A DNA stretch of 64,000 nucleotides from CAYXVF01 sp964468125 (GCA_964468125.1 CAYXVF010000008.1:30573-94572), one strand, 5' to 3'; numbered from the stretch's first letter, positions 44,496 to 53,721 are shown. The notes: a model not told the origin generated them from the sequence alone. Made by a program: numbers and translations.

Positions 44496-45377
44496 TCAAT
44501 TGCAGGTCGAAAACTCGATACAGCTCAGGTCGAGGACGGAAGCCACCGAGCAGCTCGTTGCTGGGTCCGGCACCAACCCGGTAAAGCCCGCCGTTGTATC
44601 TGGGCAGGTCACCGCGGTCAGGTTGCCGCAAAAGAGGCTCGTGAAGCCCGGGTAGACCTCCACGCGGAACGGAATGTACTCGCTTTCGACCACCCGGCCG
44701 CCCCCGGAACGCCCCACGGCGCGAACCAGCACGTAGACCTGGACCGAGTCGGCCTGGGGGAAATCGCCCCAATTGGGGTCCCGGTTTGTGTCGGTCGCGG
44801 GCACGGGTGCGGTGAAGAACGTCTGACCGTCCATCGAGGCGCCGATCGCCGGCAGCTCCGTAGGCTCGAAGTTTTCGCCAAAGAGTGCCTTCTGCGCCGG
44901 GGGACCCAGAATCGCAAGCGAGCTGATGAAGGTGCCACCCCCCGGGTCGATGCTCGCGGTGGCGCCGAGAAACTCGCCGGGCAGCCCGTCCGATTCGCAG
45001 TCGAGGGGAAAACCGCTGCGGTTCGAGCCGAGATTCGACAGCTCGCCGTTGTCCGCTCGGGCGTAGCAGACGTCAAAGCCCAAGAGGGACACACGATTGG
45101 CTTCCGGGAAAAAGTTGTCGTCGTCGCCGACAGCCTGATTGTCTGTGCCGGTCGGGGTGAGCAGGTTGCTCACCACTGGGGTCAGCAGGAACGAGACGCC
45201 GGCGCGCGGGTCGAACGTGCCGGCGCTCCGAAAAACGTCGGGGTCCCCTTCTGGTAGGTTGCAGTTGGCCTCGAGGGCCGCCACGCCCGTGATCGACAAG
45301 CCGACGTCGTCGTTCGAGCTACAGCTCGCCGCAAAGGTGACCGCCAGCCCGACGCTGAGAGTCCGTAAGAGCTTCAT
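44496..45377 (-). CDS. Cysteine-containing lipoprotein, unknown function
   Basis: 293 residues from ATG 45377, after AAGGAG; the open frame extends far upstream but that part lies within aroKB and is not used. MKLLRTLSVGLAVTFAASC is a lipoprotein signal. The mature protein is rich in Gly, Asp, Pro and Thr with at least eight Cys, including a Cys-rich C-terminus (CGNLTAVTC, CSVASVLDLSC, FSTCN), so disulfides are likely in the envelope. Beta-strand character is strong. It overlaps the stop of the aroKB gene by 4 bases and precedes the Roadblock gene. It could be a pilus-associated outer-membrane lipoprotein (as Tgl is for PilQ), but no TPR is present and no sequence link is seen. Confidence 0.75.
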   Translation of the reverse strand: MKLLRTLSVGLAVTFAASCSSNDDVGLSITGVAALEANCNLPEGDPDVFRSAGTFDPRAGVSFLLTPVVSNLLTPTGTDNQAVGDDDNFFPEANRVSLLGFDVCYARADNGELSNLGSNRSGFPLDCESDGLPGEFLGATASIDPGGGTFISSLAILGPPAQKALFGENFEPTELPAIGASMDGQTFFTAPVPATDTNRDPNWGDFPQADSVQVYVLVRAVGRSGGGRVVESEYIPFRVEVYPGFTSLFCGNLTAVTCPDTTAGFTGLVPDPATSCSVASVLDLSCIEFSTCN

Positions 45378-47077
45378 CCTGCACTCCTTCTGGCCACGAA
45401 CTCGGCGACGGCCGAGATGGGAACAGACTTGAACTCGAACTGCCCGAGCGCCGTGACGACTGGCATTTGCACTGCGGTCCCAACGCGCTTTTTGTCGAGT
45501 CGCAACGCGCTCATATCGACGCGCACATTCTTCCAGTCCGTCGGGAGCCCGGCGGAGGAGAGCATCCCTTCCATCGCCTTGGCGATGCCGCTCGAAAGGC
45601 CTTCCGAATCGGCCCACTCCGCTTCCGCGAGCATGCCGAGCGCGACAGCTTCGCCGTGAAGGATCGTGTAGTTCTGCCCGCGCTCGATCGCGTGGCCGAT
45701 CGTGTGGCCGTAATTCAGGACCGTGCGCAGGCCTCGCTCCCGTTCGTCTTGGCTCACGACGTAGGCTTTGAGCGCGACGGACCGACGAAGCACGGGCAGG
45801 AGCCTGTCCATCTCGAACTCGATGATCGACTCCATGTCCGTGACGAGCTGCTTGAAGAGCTGAATGTCGAGACAGGCCGCAATCTTGATGGACTCGGCGA
45901 TCCCTGCCGCGTGCTCGCGTGGACCGAGGGTCTTCAGGTGCGATCCCGCGATGCAGACGAGTCGGGGAGGGTAGAAGGTACCGACCAGGTTCTTGCCCCG
46001 GGGGGTGTTGATCCCGGTCTTGCCCCCGACGGACGAGTCGACGCAGGCGAGGGTCGTCGTGGGAACCTGGATGAAGTCGACGCCGCGAAGGAACGTCGAC
46101 GCCACGAAACCCGCGAGGTCGCCCACGACTCCGCCGCCCACCGCGACGACCGCGTCGTTGCGGTCGAGCTCTTGCACCAGGAGCGCGTCGTAGAGGCGCG
46201 AGGCTTGGCCCAGGCTCTTGCTGGTTTCGCCGGCAGGGATCACGTGCACGCGGGCGATCTTGTTCTTCGCTTCGAGGGCCGTGCGTATCGGGTCGACGTG
46301 AAGGGGGGCGACGTTTTCGTCCGTGACCAGGGCGACGCGGCGGCCCCGAATGCGTGCGCAAATCGCATCGGCGATCCAAACGCCCGCTTCCGGCTCGAAG
46401 TAGATCGGATAGGAGCCGGTGCTCGTGCTCACCTGCATCGGCCCATCGCTGTCGGCGGTCGTCGACGGGGTCTTTGGCGGCTTCGGCTCGGGCTCGGGTG
46501 CCTGACGGTGCTCCGCGGGGCCGCTCACCAAGGAACGTCCGTTTCCTCGGCGCTTGCTCGCGTCGATCCCGAGGGCGCTGGCGATCCTCTCGACGATTCC
46601 GTCGATCTCCAGTCCATCTACGGGGATCGTGATCTCGCTCTCACGGTAGGCCGGGCCGCGCTCCTTGAGCAGACGACGGAGGGTGAGCTCGGGGTTTGGG
46701 CCAGCGAGCATGGGCCTGCCGCTCTTGCCGCCCGCCTCGATCAGGCGAGAGCTGATCAGCTCGAGACTCGCGTCGAGAAAAACCGTACGGCTATGACTGC
46801 GCAGCGCTTGGCGCAGCTTGGGATCGACAAAGGTGCCGCCGCCGGTGGCGATGACCGACGGAGTCTCGCGCGCGAGAACGTCCCGAACGGCCGCGCGCTC
46901 CCGCGCCCGAAAGCCGATCTCGCCTTCGTTCTTGAAGATCTCGGGGATCGTACAACTCGCGGCGCGGGCGACCGCGTCGTCGATGTCGATGAACTCGCGG
47001 CCGAGCTTCTCCGCGAGCGCACGACCGACCGTGCTCTTTCCCGACCCCATGAATCCGACGAGCGTGATGTGGTCCAC
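45374..47077 (-). CDS. aroKB: Fused shikimate kinase / 3-dehydroquinate synthase
   Basis: 567 residues from GTG 47077, which has AGGAGAG at a good distance; an in-frame start 28 codons earlier lacks one. Residues ~1-170 are AroK with the Walker A loop GFMGSGKST, DIDD and GGGTFVD. A Pro/Glu/Lys-rich linker (~180-215) joins AroB (~220-567), with GGGVVGDLAGFVASTF, the DSSVGGKTGIN motif, the NAD/metal-binding NYGHTIGHAIE and HGEAVALGM. The protein thus performs two shikimate-pathway steps. Adjacency of pilMNOPQ to aroK and aroB is a long-known arrangement in proteobacteria; here the two aro genes are one ORF. The lipoprotein gene overlaps its stop by 4 bases. Confidence 0.95.
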   Translation of the reverse strand: MDHITLVGFMGSGKSTVGRALAEKLGREFIDIDDAVARAASCTIPEIFKNEGEIGFRARERAAVRDVLARETPSVIATGGGTFVDPKLRQALRSHSRTVFLDASLELISSRLIEAGGKSGRPMLAGPNPELTLRRLLKERGPAYRESEITIPVDGLEIDGIVERIASALGIDASKRRGNGRSLVSGPAEHRQAPEPEPKPPKTPSTTADSDGPMQVSTSTGSYPIYFEPEAGVWIADAICARIRGRRVALVTDENVAPLHVDPIRTALEAKNKIARVHVIPAGETSKSLGQASRLYDALLVQELDRNDAVVAVGGGVVGDLAGFVASTFLRGVDFIQVPTTTLACVDSSVGGKTGINTPRGKNLVGTFYPPRLVCIAGSHLKTLGPREHAAGIAESIKIAACLDIQLFKQLVTDMESIIEFEMDRLLPVLRRSVALKAYVVSQDERERGLRTVLNYGHTIGHAIERGQNYTILHGEAVALGMLAEAEWADSEGLSSGIAKAMEGMLSSAGLPTDWKNVRVDMSALRLDKKRVGTAVQMPVVTALGQFEFKSVPISAVAEFVARRSAG

Positions 47078-47179
47078 GTTCTCTCCTCGGACGGCCCCGC
47101 GGGCGGGAACGCGATCGACACATTGCTGGCCTCTCGCTTTGATGGCACTTACCGCCAACACGATGCGCGTCCTCCTCCT

Positions 47180-50100
47180 CTATCGGCCTTCCGTCCCCGT
47201 TGGTGACAAGAACTCACCGCCTGAGCGCAGAGCCGCGTCTCGGTTGACGATCCGAGGCGTGATGAAGACCAAGAGCTCCGAGCGGTCATCGGTCTCGCGC
47301 TCGTTCCGGAACAGCCAACCTATAATCGGAATGTCGCCGAGGAACGGGACCTTCTGGATTCGTTTGGCGGTGCTGCGGGTGTAGATGCCACCGATCACGG
47401 CGGTTTCACCATCAGCGACCAGGATCTCGGTTTCCGCGAAGTTGCGCAGAATCGACGGGTCACCAAACGCACCGGTGTTCGTGAAGTCCGGCTCATTCTT
47501 CGAGGCTGCGATCTCCATCACGATGCTGCCGTCATTGGTGACGTGCGGGGTGACCTCGAGCTCGAGGTTCGCGGGAATCAATCGCGTGTTCGCACCCGCG
47601 GCGGAAACGACGGTGATCGGAATGTCGACACCTTGGCCGATCTTCGCCGTCTTGTTGTCCAGGGTCGTGATGCGCGGACTCGAGATGATTCGGCCGCTAC
47701 CGGAGCTCTCGAGCGCCGAGAGTCGCAGCTGCAGGAGCTGGTCGCTGCCCGCAGAGCCGAAGATGAAGCCCAAGCCGCCACCGGCGCCCGCGCCGATCGG
47801 GGCCGGCAGGTTGACCGCGTAGCGCCCCGGCGAGGAGATGCCCTGGGTTGGGTTGACCGTCGGGTCGTCGCTCGCACCGGACACCACCACGTCACTGGGG
47901 AAACCCAAGCCCGTTGGGTTTCCGTTGGCCCGGGTGAATTGTGAAGTGCCGCCCCATTGAATGCCGAACTCCTGCTCGAAGTTGCTCGTCGCCTCGACGA
48001 TGCGGGCTTCGATCAAAACGAGCGGGGTCTGCTTGTCGAGGATGGTCGAGATCTCGACGATGCGATTGATCCGCGAGCGCACGTCTTCGATGATCAGCGA
48101 GTTGGTGCGACTGTCGACCTGCACCGACCCCCGGGTGCTCAACGAGGGTTTGATCTGCGCCACGATGTCCGAGGCGCTCGCGTAGTTGACCGGCACGATC
48201 TTGATGACCGTGTCTTCCACCTGCTCCTGCGCCTTTCGTGCGGCGATCGCCCGCTCTCGCTCTGCTGCGATGGCCTCGGCGGTCGCGATGCGAATGATTC
48301 CGCCGGAGCGAACCTTGTCGTAGCCTCGACTCTTGAGGATCACGTCGAGGGCGCGCTCCCAGGGCACGTTGCGAAGCTTGACCGTGACTTTCCCGCGGAC
48401 ATCATCGGCAGCGATGATGTTTTCGCCCGTGGTGTCAGCGATGAGTCGAACCACATTGATGATGTCCGCGTCCTTGAAGTCGAGGGTCACGCGCTGACCC
48501 TCGCGGCGTTGGGTTGGAACGACGCTCCTGGACACGGCGGATGCCGCTTGGCGGAAGGCCGCGGTGCTTTGCTCGCTCTCCTCCGTCTGGTTCGCGACCT
48601 TCGGCGGCTCCGCCACGCCGGTGAGCTCCCAGATCAGCCGGTCGCCTTCGCGCCGCAGATTCTGACTGGCCGCACCCCGCAGGTTGGCCACGATGTTGAC
48701 CACCGGCGGCTCACTCGACGCCTGGTAGGTCGAAAGCAATCCGACGACCGACCCGTACTCGGAGGTATCCAAACTGCGTTCGAGAGACTTCTCCACCCGG
48801 GCGCCATGGAGCTTGAGGACCCAGGCCCGCCGCGATCGGTCGTCGATCTCCGTGCGCACGTCTGGATTCACTCGCACGGTGACCCGTGCACGCTGCTGAT
48901 CGCCGTCAAAACGAACATCCTCGACCGCCAGTGCCTCCGTGGTCGGAGCGCCGCTCAAGCTCACTAGGACCCCGTCTTCGGTGGTCTCGACACTGTGTTT
49001 TACGTCCCCGCTCGCCAGATCGAGCACCGCATGCGTTGCGTTCTCGTGATCTCCGAGGCGGACCCGACGCACCAGATTGTTTCGTACGCCGTAGCTCAAA
49101 CGCTCGGTCTTTCGAGACACGTGGTCGAGGCGCACCACGAGGCGCGGTGGGTCTTCCACCCGAAGGAGCTCGTAGCTGGCACTCCCATCGATCTTCAGGA
49201 GCACACCGTCCGGTCGGCTCTGGACGCCTTCGAGTGACCCTCGGAGCGCGGGAATGGAGGTGCTCGCGAGCATCGGGCGCTCGGATTCGCGGACGAGCTC
49301 ACGCGTCGACACGCGTGCGAGCTCTTCTTCGCGCTCTCTGAGGGTCTTCTTCTGCTCGTCGAGGCGCCGGCGCTGAGTCGCGAGACGTTCGCGCTCGCTC
49401 GCGAGGGCGCGCTTGTCCTTCTCCACTTGCGCCTTCAGCGCGGCGAGCTCCTTGCGCTCAGACGAAAGGGTAGATGAGCCGGCCGTTTGCTGGCGGCTCG
49501 CCCGCTCCCGGAGGGTCTCGAGTCGCTTGCGCTCTTCGTCCAAGCGACGCTCGCGGAGCAAAACCGCCTCCCGTTCCCGTTCGAGCTCCTTCTGCGCGTC
49601 GACCAGGGCGATCTTCTTCTTGGCGAGCTCGCTCCTCTTGCGGGAAAGCTCACCGTCTTTTCGTTCGAGCTCGCCGCTCTTGCGCTGGAGCGCGTCGTTC
49701 TTCTTGGCGAGCTCGCTGCGGGCTTCTTCGAGGCGCCGACGCTCGCGCTCCACCGCGCGTTTCTCGGCGGTCAGTTTTGCCAAAGCGGCTTGCGCTCGTG
49801 CCTCGCGGCGATCGATCTCCGCGATCTTGCGATCCATCTGGGCCGCTGAGGCCTCTGCCTCGACCTTTTGCTTTTGGGCGAGCTGCGCCGCGCGTTCCGC
49901 TTCGCGCTTCGCGGCGACTGCCTGAACCCGCGCGGTTTCGGCCGCTCTCTTCTCCGAGGCGGCCTTCGCCTGCGCGGCCTTCGCCTGCGCGATCAGCTCC
50001 TGCTGCTCGGCGACGTGCTCCTTGTGCAGCGCTTCCGCCCGGGCCGCTGCAGCCATCGCTTGCTGTTGCGCCCGTGCCGCCTGTGCGGCCGCGCGTTCGG

Positions 50101-50890
50101 CTTCGGCCCGCTCGCTCGCGAGGGTTTGAGCTTGCGACTGAAGCTCCTCTAGGCGGGCCTCCGCCCGCGCTGCCCGGCGTTCGGCCTCCACCCGATCAAG
50201 GGCGGCTGCGGCCGTCGCCTGTGCGCGCAGCTTCGCAGCTTCCGCCTTCGCGGCTTCCGCATCCTTCGCCTTTCGGTCGGCGGCATCAGCGAGTCGTTTC
50301 GCTTCGGCAAGCTGGCTCGCAGCGTGGCTCTTGGCCGCATCCGCTTGCTCGCGCTCGCGCTCTGCGTTTCGTTTTGCGGTCTCGACCTCCCGGCGCAGCT
50401 CATCCACGCGATCGCTCGCGCCTTTGCTGATCGGGGCACTCGGCGCGACGATCGCGCGTCGCGGAAGACTCGTGGTATTGCGGCCTGCGCGTACGACCAC
50501 CGCATTGCCTTCTGCCTTTACGTCGTAGGCGACTTCCGCCTCGAAGCCGAGGGTCAGGCGGCCGATCAGGAAGCCGTTGGCGTCGAACTGCCGCGTGGCA
50601 ATGGAGCTCACGATGCCGTCCTCGAACACGAGTGGGCTTTCGAGCTGGGTCACGTCGCCGCCGGAGACGTCGATCACCACGCGCATCGGGTTCGAGAGGC
50701 GAAAGACCGTGAACGTTGGAGCATTGGCTGTGAGCACGCGAACGACTCGTTGGTCGCCGTCAGCTTGCACCTCGACGTCCAGGATTCGATTCGCGTCCGC
50801 TGCCCGAGCGTCAGGTATCGGTGCGTGAGTGGCGCCGAGCACGAATGCCAGCGCCAGCGCGCGATGTAGGGATGTCCAAGACCTCAGCAT
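47180..50890 (-). CDS. pilQ: Type IV pilus secretin PilQ with a long coiled-coil insertion
   Basis: 1236 residues, clearly longer than typical PilQ (~700-900). A signal peptide (~1-30) precedes an AMIN domain (~34-125). Residues ~155-530 are an extraordinary Ala/Glu/Lys/Arg coiled coil (repeats such as RAEAERAAAQAARAQQQAMAAAARA, then KKNDALQRKSGELERKDGEL). Two more AMIN-like domains follow (~548-760), then the STN domain (~800-876, LDFKDADIINVVRLI), a secretin N1-type domain (~895-960) and the secretin barrel (~975-1215) with VEATSNFEQEFGIQWGG and VPFLGDIPIIGWLF. It forms the outer-membrane pore for the pilus. The coiled coil may reach across the periplasm or bind peptidoglycan. AAGGAG precedes the ATG. 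Confidence 0.95.
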   Translation of the reverse strand: MLRSWTSLHRALALAFVLGATHAPIPDARAADANRILDVEVQADGDQRVVRVLTANAPTFTVFRLSNPMRVVIDVSGGDVTQLESPLVFEDGIVSSIATRQFDANGFLIGRLTLGFEAEVAYDVKAEGNAVVVRAGRNTTSLPRRAIVAPSAPISKGASDRVDELRREVETAKRNAEREREQADAAKSHAASQLAEAKRLADAADRKAKDAEAAKAEAAKLRAQATAAAALDRVEAERRAARAEARLEELQSQAQTLASERAEAERAAAQAARAQQQAMAAAARAEALHKEHVAEQQELIAQAKAAQAKAASEKRAAETARVQAVAAKREAERAAQLAQKQKVEAEASAAQMDRKIAEIDRREARAQAALAKLTAEKRAVERERRRLEEARSELAKKNDALQRKSGELERKDGELSRKRSELAKKKIALVDAQKELEREREAVLLRERRLDEERKRLETLRERASRQQTAGSSTLSSERKELAALKAQVEKDKRALASERERLATQRRRLDEQKKTLREREEELARVSTRELVRESERPMLASTSIPALRGSLEGVQSRPDGVLLKIDGSASYELLRVEDPPRLVVRLDHVSRKTERLSYGVRNNLVRRVRLGDHENATHAVLDLASGDVKHSVETTEDGVLVSLSGAPTTEALAVEDVRFDGDQQRARVTVRVNPDVRTEIDDRSRRAWVLKLHGARVEKSLERSLDTSEYGSVVGLLSTYQASSEPPVVNIVANLRGAASQNLRREGDRLIWELTGVAEPPKVANQTEESEQSTAAFRQAASAVSRSVVPTQRREGQRVTLDFKDADIINVVRLIADTTGENIIAADDVRGKVTVKLRNVPWERALDVILKSRGYDKVRSGGIIRIATAEAIAAERERAIAARKAQEQVEDTVIKIVPVNYASASDIVAQIKPSLSTRGSVQVDSRTNSLIIEDVRSRINRIVEISTILDKQTPLVLIEARIVEATSNFEQEFGIQWGGTSQFTRANGNPTGLGFPSDVVVSGASDDPTVNPTQGISSPGRYAVNLPAPIGAGAGGGLGFIFGSAGSDQLLQLRLSALESSGSGRIISSPRITTLDNKTAKIGQGVDIPITVVSAAGANTRLIPANLELEVTPHVTNDGSIVMEIAASKNEPDFTNTGAFGDPSILRNFAETEILVADGETAVIGGIYTRSTAKRIQKVPFLGDIPIIGWLFRNERETDDRSELLVFITPRIVNRDAALRSGGEFLSPTGTEGR

Positions 50891-50913
50891 CTCAAAGCTC
50901 CTTCAACGAACGC

Positions 50914-51459
50914 TCACTGGCCCCCGATGATCTCGATCTCCGGTTTGGGCAGCTTTACGGTGATCGGGACCTTCACCAATTCACCGGTGGGGGCGCGGAA
51001 CTCCTCGGTCACCACGAAGCCGTCGCTCGTGATGCGGGTGATGACGCCGCCGTTCTTGCCGATATAGCTCCCGATCCGGACGGTATGTCCGACCCCTTCC
51101 GGGTCCTCGACCAACGCTTTGGGCTGGCTCGTTCCGGTGACGAGACCGGTCAAGCGGTACTGGTCGAGCTCAAAGCGCTCGGTGGCCTGCACTGGCCTCT
51201 GAACGGTCTGCTCCTCCGCATCCGCGAGGTCAGCTAGATAGGAGCGGAACGGGTCTCGTTTGCCCACGGGCGAGTAGGAAAACTCGTAGGCGGGCACTTC
51301 GTCTGTGGGCGCTTCCGCTGCCGGTTTCGGCGCCTTCTTCGTCTTGCTCGCCTGCTGCTCCACGACCGTGGGGCCCGCTGTGGGCGGGGCTTCGTCGCCG
51401 CAAGAAGTGGCGACGAAGAGAGCGAGCAACGCCACTCTACTTCTTTCGCTTCTTCGCAT
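50914..51459 (-). CDS. pilP: Type IV pilus lipoprotein PilP
   Basis: 181 residues. A lipoprotein signal ends at ATSC (~20). A Pro/Ala/Lys linker leads to the conserved PilP core beginning YSPVGKRDPFRSYL and continuing to FELDQYRLTGLV and VRIGSYIGKNGGVITRI, a beta-sandwich domain. PilP links the inner-membrane PilN/PilO pair to the periplasmic domains of PilQ. The start overlaps the pilO stop region by 23 bases, and pilQ follows after 23 bases, so it is part of the single pilMNOPQ operon. Confidence 0.95.
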   Translation of the reverse strand: MRRSERSRVALLALFVATSCGDEAPPTAGPTVVEQQASKTKKAPKPAAEAPTDEVPAYEFSYSPVGKRDPFRSYLADLADAEEQTVQRPVQATERFELDQYRLTGLVTGTSQPKALVEDPEGVGHTVRIGSYIGKNGGVITRITSDGFVVTEEFRAPTGELVKVPITVKLPKPEIEIIGGQ

Positions 51460-52045
51460 TGCGCTTATTGCCCTTCCCCTGCTCGAGGAACCGGTAGGTC
51501 ACGATCGCGAACTGGCTCTCGACGACGACCTTCGAGTTCTCGGTGGCGGGTTTTCCCATCCGAATGTCTTTCACATTCACGATGCGGTCCATTTTCCCGA
51601 CGGCGTCCACGAAGGTTCCGATCTCGTGGTAGGAGCCTTTCACTTCCATCTCGACGCCGACCTCGGCGTAGAAGTCCTGGGGTGCCTCTGCTTTGGGTCG
51701 GAACTTGACGATCGTGAGTCCGGAGTTGCGCGCGTTGTTGTCGAGCTGCGCGAGGAGCTGCGGAATGTCTGCTTCATCGGGTAGCTGGCTGCGCGCTTCG
51801 TTCAGGTCTTGCTGGAGCTGGTTGAACTTGGCTTCGTACTGCGCCAGGCGCGCGACGTACTCGAGCTGCTGCCGTTTCTTCTGGGAGAGCTCGCGCAGCT
51901 CGTACTGTGCCGATGCGAGCTGCTTCACGGCTGCGGTGTGAAAGAAGTACCAGTAACCACCCACGATCACGACGGCGAGGGCGATCACGATCGCGTAGCG
52001 TTGATTCTGCGGGATGTCCGCCCACTGTTCGACGAGGCGTTCCAT
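51437..52045 (-). CDS. pilO: Type IV pilus assembly protein PilO
   Basis: 202 residues. One membrane helix (~20-38, YAIVIALAVVIVGGYWYFF) is followed by a periplasmic coiled coil (~42-90) and a ferredoxin-like beta-alpha domain (~95-190) containing NSGLTIVKFRP and the strand VEMEVKGSYHEIGTFVDAV, diagnostic of PilO. It ends with a Lys/Arg-rich tail (KRNAKKRKK) that is longer than usual. It pairs with PilN in the inner-membrane alignment complex and with PilP. Only one base separates it from pilN. Confidence 0.95.
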   Translation of the reverse strand: MERLVEQWADIPQNQRYAIVIALAVVIVGGYWYFFHTAAVKQLASAQYELRELSQKKRQQLEYVARLAQYEAKFNQLQQDLNEARSQLPDEADIPQLLAQLDNNARNSGLTIVKFRPKAEAPQDFYAEVGVEMEVKGSYHEIGTFVDAVGKMDRIVNVKDIRMGKPATENSKVVVESQFAIVTYRFLEQGKGNKRNAKKRKK

Positions 52046-52046
52046 T

Positions 52047-52631
52047 TCAGATGTCGCCTCCTGCCGAGTAGTCGGTTTCGCAACGGATCTCCCACTTCAG
52101 GTACTCGACCTTGGGCGCGCCCTTTGCTTTCGAGACCTCTCGTTCGACCACCTTGAGCTCGATGTTCTTGAAGAATTTCGAGTTGCGCTTCAGGGCGAGC
52201 TGAAAGTCCGAAATGTTCACGTGCTCCATAGCCCCGCCCTTCAGGGTCATGTTGCCATTCGATTCGGTGAGCTCGTTCAGCCACACTTGCTTCTCTGAGG
52301 TGAGAATCGTGGCGAGATCGTCCAGAAGCTTTGCGGGCCCCGTGCGCTGCGCCTGCAGCTGCTCGATCGCGTTGCGTTTGCCGCGGAGTTGCTTGTTCTT
52401 CTTCAGGTATTCGTCGACCCGCGCACGGTCCTTCTGCAGGGCATCGAGCTCGCGTTGAAGGGCAGCGATGTCCCGCTGGGTCGCGTTCATCTCGCTGCTG
52501 ATCGAAGCGCTCCAGAAGTAGACGCCCGCCAGCGCGAGCAGCACTACGCCGAAGGCGGCATAGAGCTCTTGTTTCGCCGAGCTCGCACGTTTTGCGGCGC
52601 GAACCGGGAGTAGGTTGATCCGTACCGCCAT
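52047..52631 (-). CDS. pilN: Type IV pilus assembly protein PilN
   Basis: 194 residues. The N-terminal cytoplasmic peptide MAVRINLLPVRAAKR carries the conserved INLLP motif that inserts into PilM. A membrane helix (~24-43) precedes a coiled coil (~46-95) and a ferredoxin-like periplasmic domain with VWLNELTESNGNMTLKG and a final EIRCETDY region. It forms heterodimers with PilO. The gene shares one base with the pilM stop, so translation of the two is tightly linked. Confidence 0.95.
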   Translation of the reverse strand: MAVRINLLPVRAAKRASSAKQELYAAFGVVLLALAGVYFWSASISSEMNATQRDIAALQRELDALQKDRARVDEYLKKNKQLRGKRNAIEQLQAQRTGPAKLLDDLATILTSEKQVWLNELTESNGNMTLKGGAMEHVNISDFQLALKRNSKFFKNIELKVVEREVSKAKGAPKVEYLKWEIRCETDYSAGGDI

Positions 52632-53707
52632 CAGACCGCGTCCCCCGGGTGGCGCAGTGCCAATCCCACAGCAACCGCTGCAGACGGTGCGATGCTCATC
52701 AGGTAGTCACGGTCCTGGGCGGGGACCTGAATGTTGCGGAAGGGGTCCGCCACACTGATCGGGACACCCATTCGATTTTCGAGGGCCGTTTTCAGTGCGC
52801 GCAGCTGCGCGGTTCCGCCGGTGAGGTAGATGTGGCTCGGGGAGGGGTCGGCGGAGGTCGCCGAGTAGAAGTCGATCGAGCGCTGCACCTCGCTGGTGAT
52901 GTTCTCCGCGACGTTTGTGATCGCGCGGTCGACTTCCATCGGGAGCACCGCATCCGGCTCCGTCGCCTCCGGGTTGGCAATGGGGCGCCCGCCGAGCTTC
53001 AGTGCTTCTGCCTCGTCGAAGGTGACGTGCATTTGCTTCTGAATTTCCTCGGTCACCGCGTTACCGCCGATCGTGAGGTCGCGAGTGAAGGAAGACACGC
53101 CTCGGCTGACGATGTTGATGTTCGTCTTGGAGGCGCCGACGTTGACCAATGCGATGGTCGCGTCGAGGGGCAGCTCGTAGTTCGTCTCGAACATGTTTTC
53201 GATGGCGAAGCTGTCCACGTCGCACACGGCGGGCTCGAGTCCCGCCTCCGCGATCACCGAGGTGTACTCGTTGACCAGGTCCTTCTTCGCGGCCACCAAG
53301 ACCACGTCCATCTGTCCTTGCTGGGCGGATTCTTGGTTGACGATCTGAACGTCGATATTCACGTCGGCGATGTCGAAGGGGATGAACTGCTCCGCTTCCC
53401 ATTGAATCGACTCTTCGAGCTCATCGCGACTCATCTGCGGGAGCGGAATCTTCTTGATGATCACCGAGTGTCCAGAGACCGAGAGCGCCACCTGCTTGTG
53501 CTTGATGCGGTGGGAGGCCACGAGCTCCTCGATCGCTTCGACGATGCGCGCCGAATTCATCAGCGCCCCATCCACCACGGCCTCCGGAGGCAGTGGCAGC
53601 ATGCCGAAGTGCTCGAGGACATAGCCCTTCTTGGTCTTCTTGAGCTGGCACAGCTTGATCGCGCTCGCACCGATATCGATGCCGACGCATAGCTTTTCTC
53701 GTGCCAT
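52631..53707 (-). CDS. pilM: Type IV pilus assembly protein PilM (actin-like)
   Basis: 358 residues of actin-like ATPase fold with no membrane segment. Phosphate-1 motif GIDIGASAIKLCQL at the N-terminus, a DVVLVAAKKDLV region, phosphate-2 ALVNVGASKTNINIV and the adenosine motif IYLTGGTAQLR are visible. PilM sits in the cytoplasm beneath PilN and helps link the alignment complex to the motor. It is the first gene of the pilMNOPQ operon and is preceded by a nearly perfect Shine-Dalgarno sequence. It diverges from an Rrf2 regulator with ~206 bases between. Confidence 0.96.
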   Translation of the reverse strand: MAREKLCVGIDIGASAIKLCQLKKTKKGYVLEHFGMLPLPPEAVVDGALMNSARIVEAIEELVASHRIKHKQVALSVSGHSVIIKKIPLPQMSRDELEESIQWEAEQFIPFDIADVNIDVQIVNQESAQQGQMDVVLVAAKKDLVNEYTSVIAEAGLEPAVCDVDSFAIENMFETNYELPLDATIALVNVGASKTNINIVSRGVSSFTRDLTIGGNAVTEEIQKQMHVTFDEAEALKLGGRPIANPEATEPDAVLPMEVDRAITNVAENITSEVQRSIDFYSATSADPSPSHIYLTGGTAQLRALKTALENRMGVPISVADPFRNIQVPAQDRDYLMSIAPSAAVAVGLALRHPGDAV

Positions 53708-53713
53708 GAAAGT

Positions 53714-53721
53714 TCACCTCC
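53714..53721 (-). promoter_or_regulatory. Strong Shine-Dalgarno site of pilM
   Basis: GGAGGTGA on the minus strand, 6 bases before the pilM ATG, is an almost full complement of the 16S rRNA tail. It suggests high translation of the first pilus gene. Confidence 0.8.

Noticed and set aside
45378..46379. N-terminal extension of the lipoprotein ORF at 44496
   Set aside because: The extension lies inside aroB in another frame and is Arg/Pro-rich; a ribosome site and lipoprotein signal place the true start at 45377.
49474..50430. A 318-codon Arg/Pro/Ala-rich plus-strand frame opposite pilQ
   Set aside because: Opposite the coiled-coil region of pilQ; composition is a shadow of the Ala/Glu/Arg codons.
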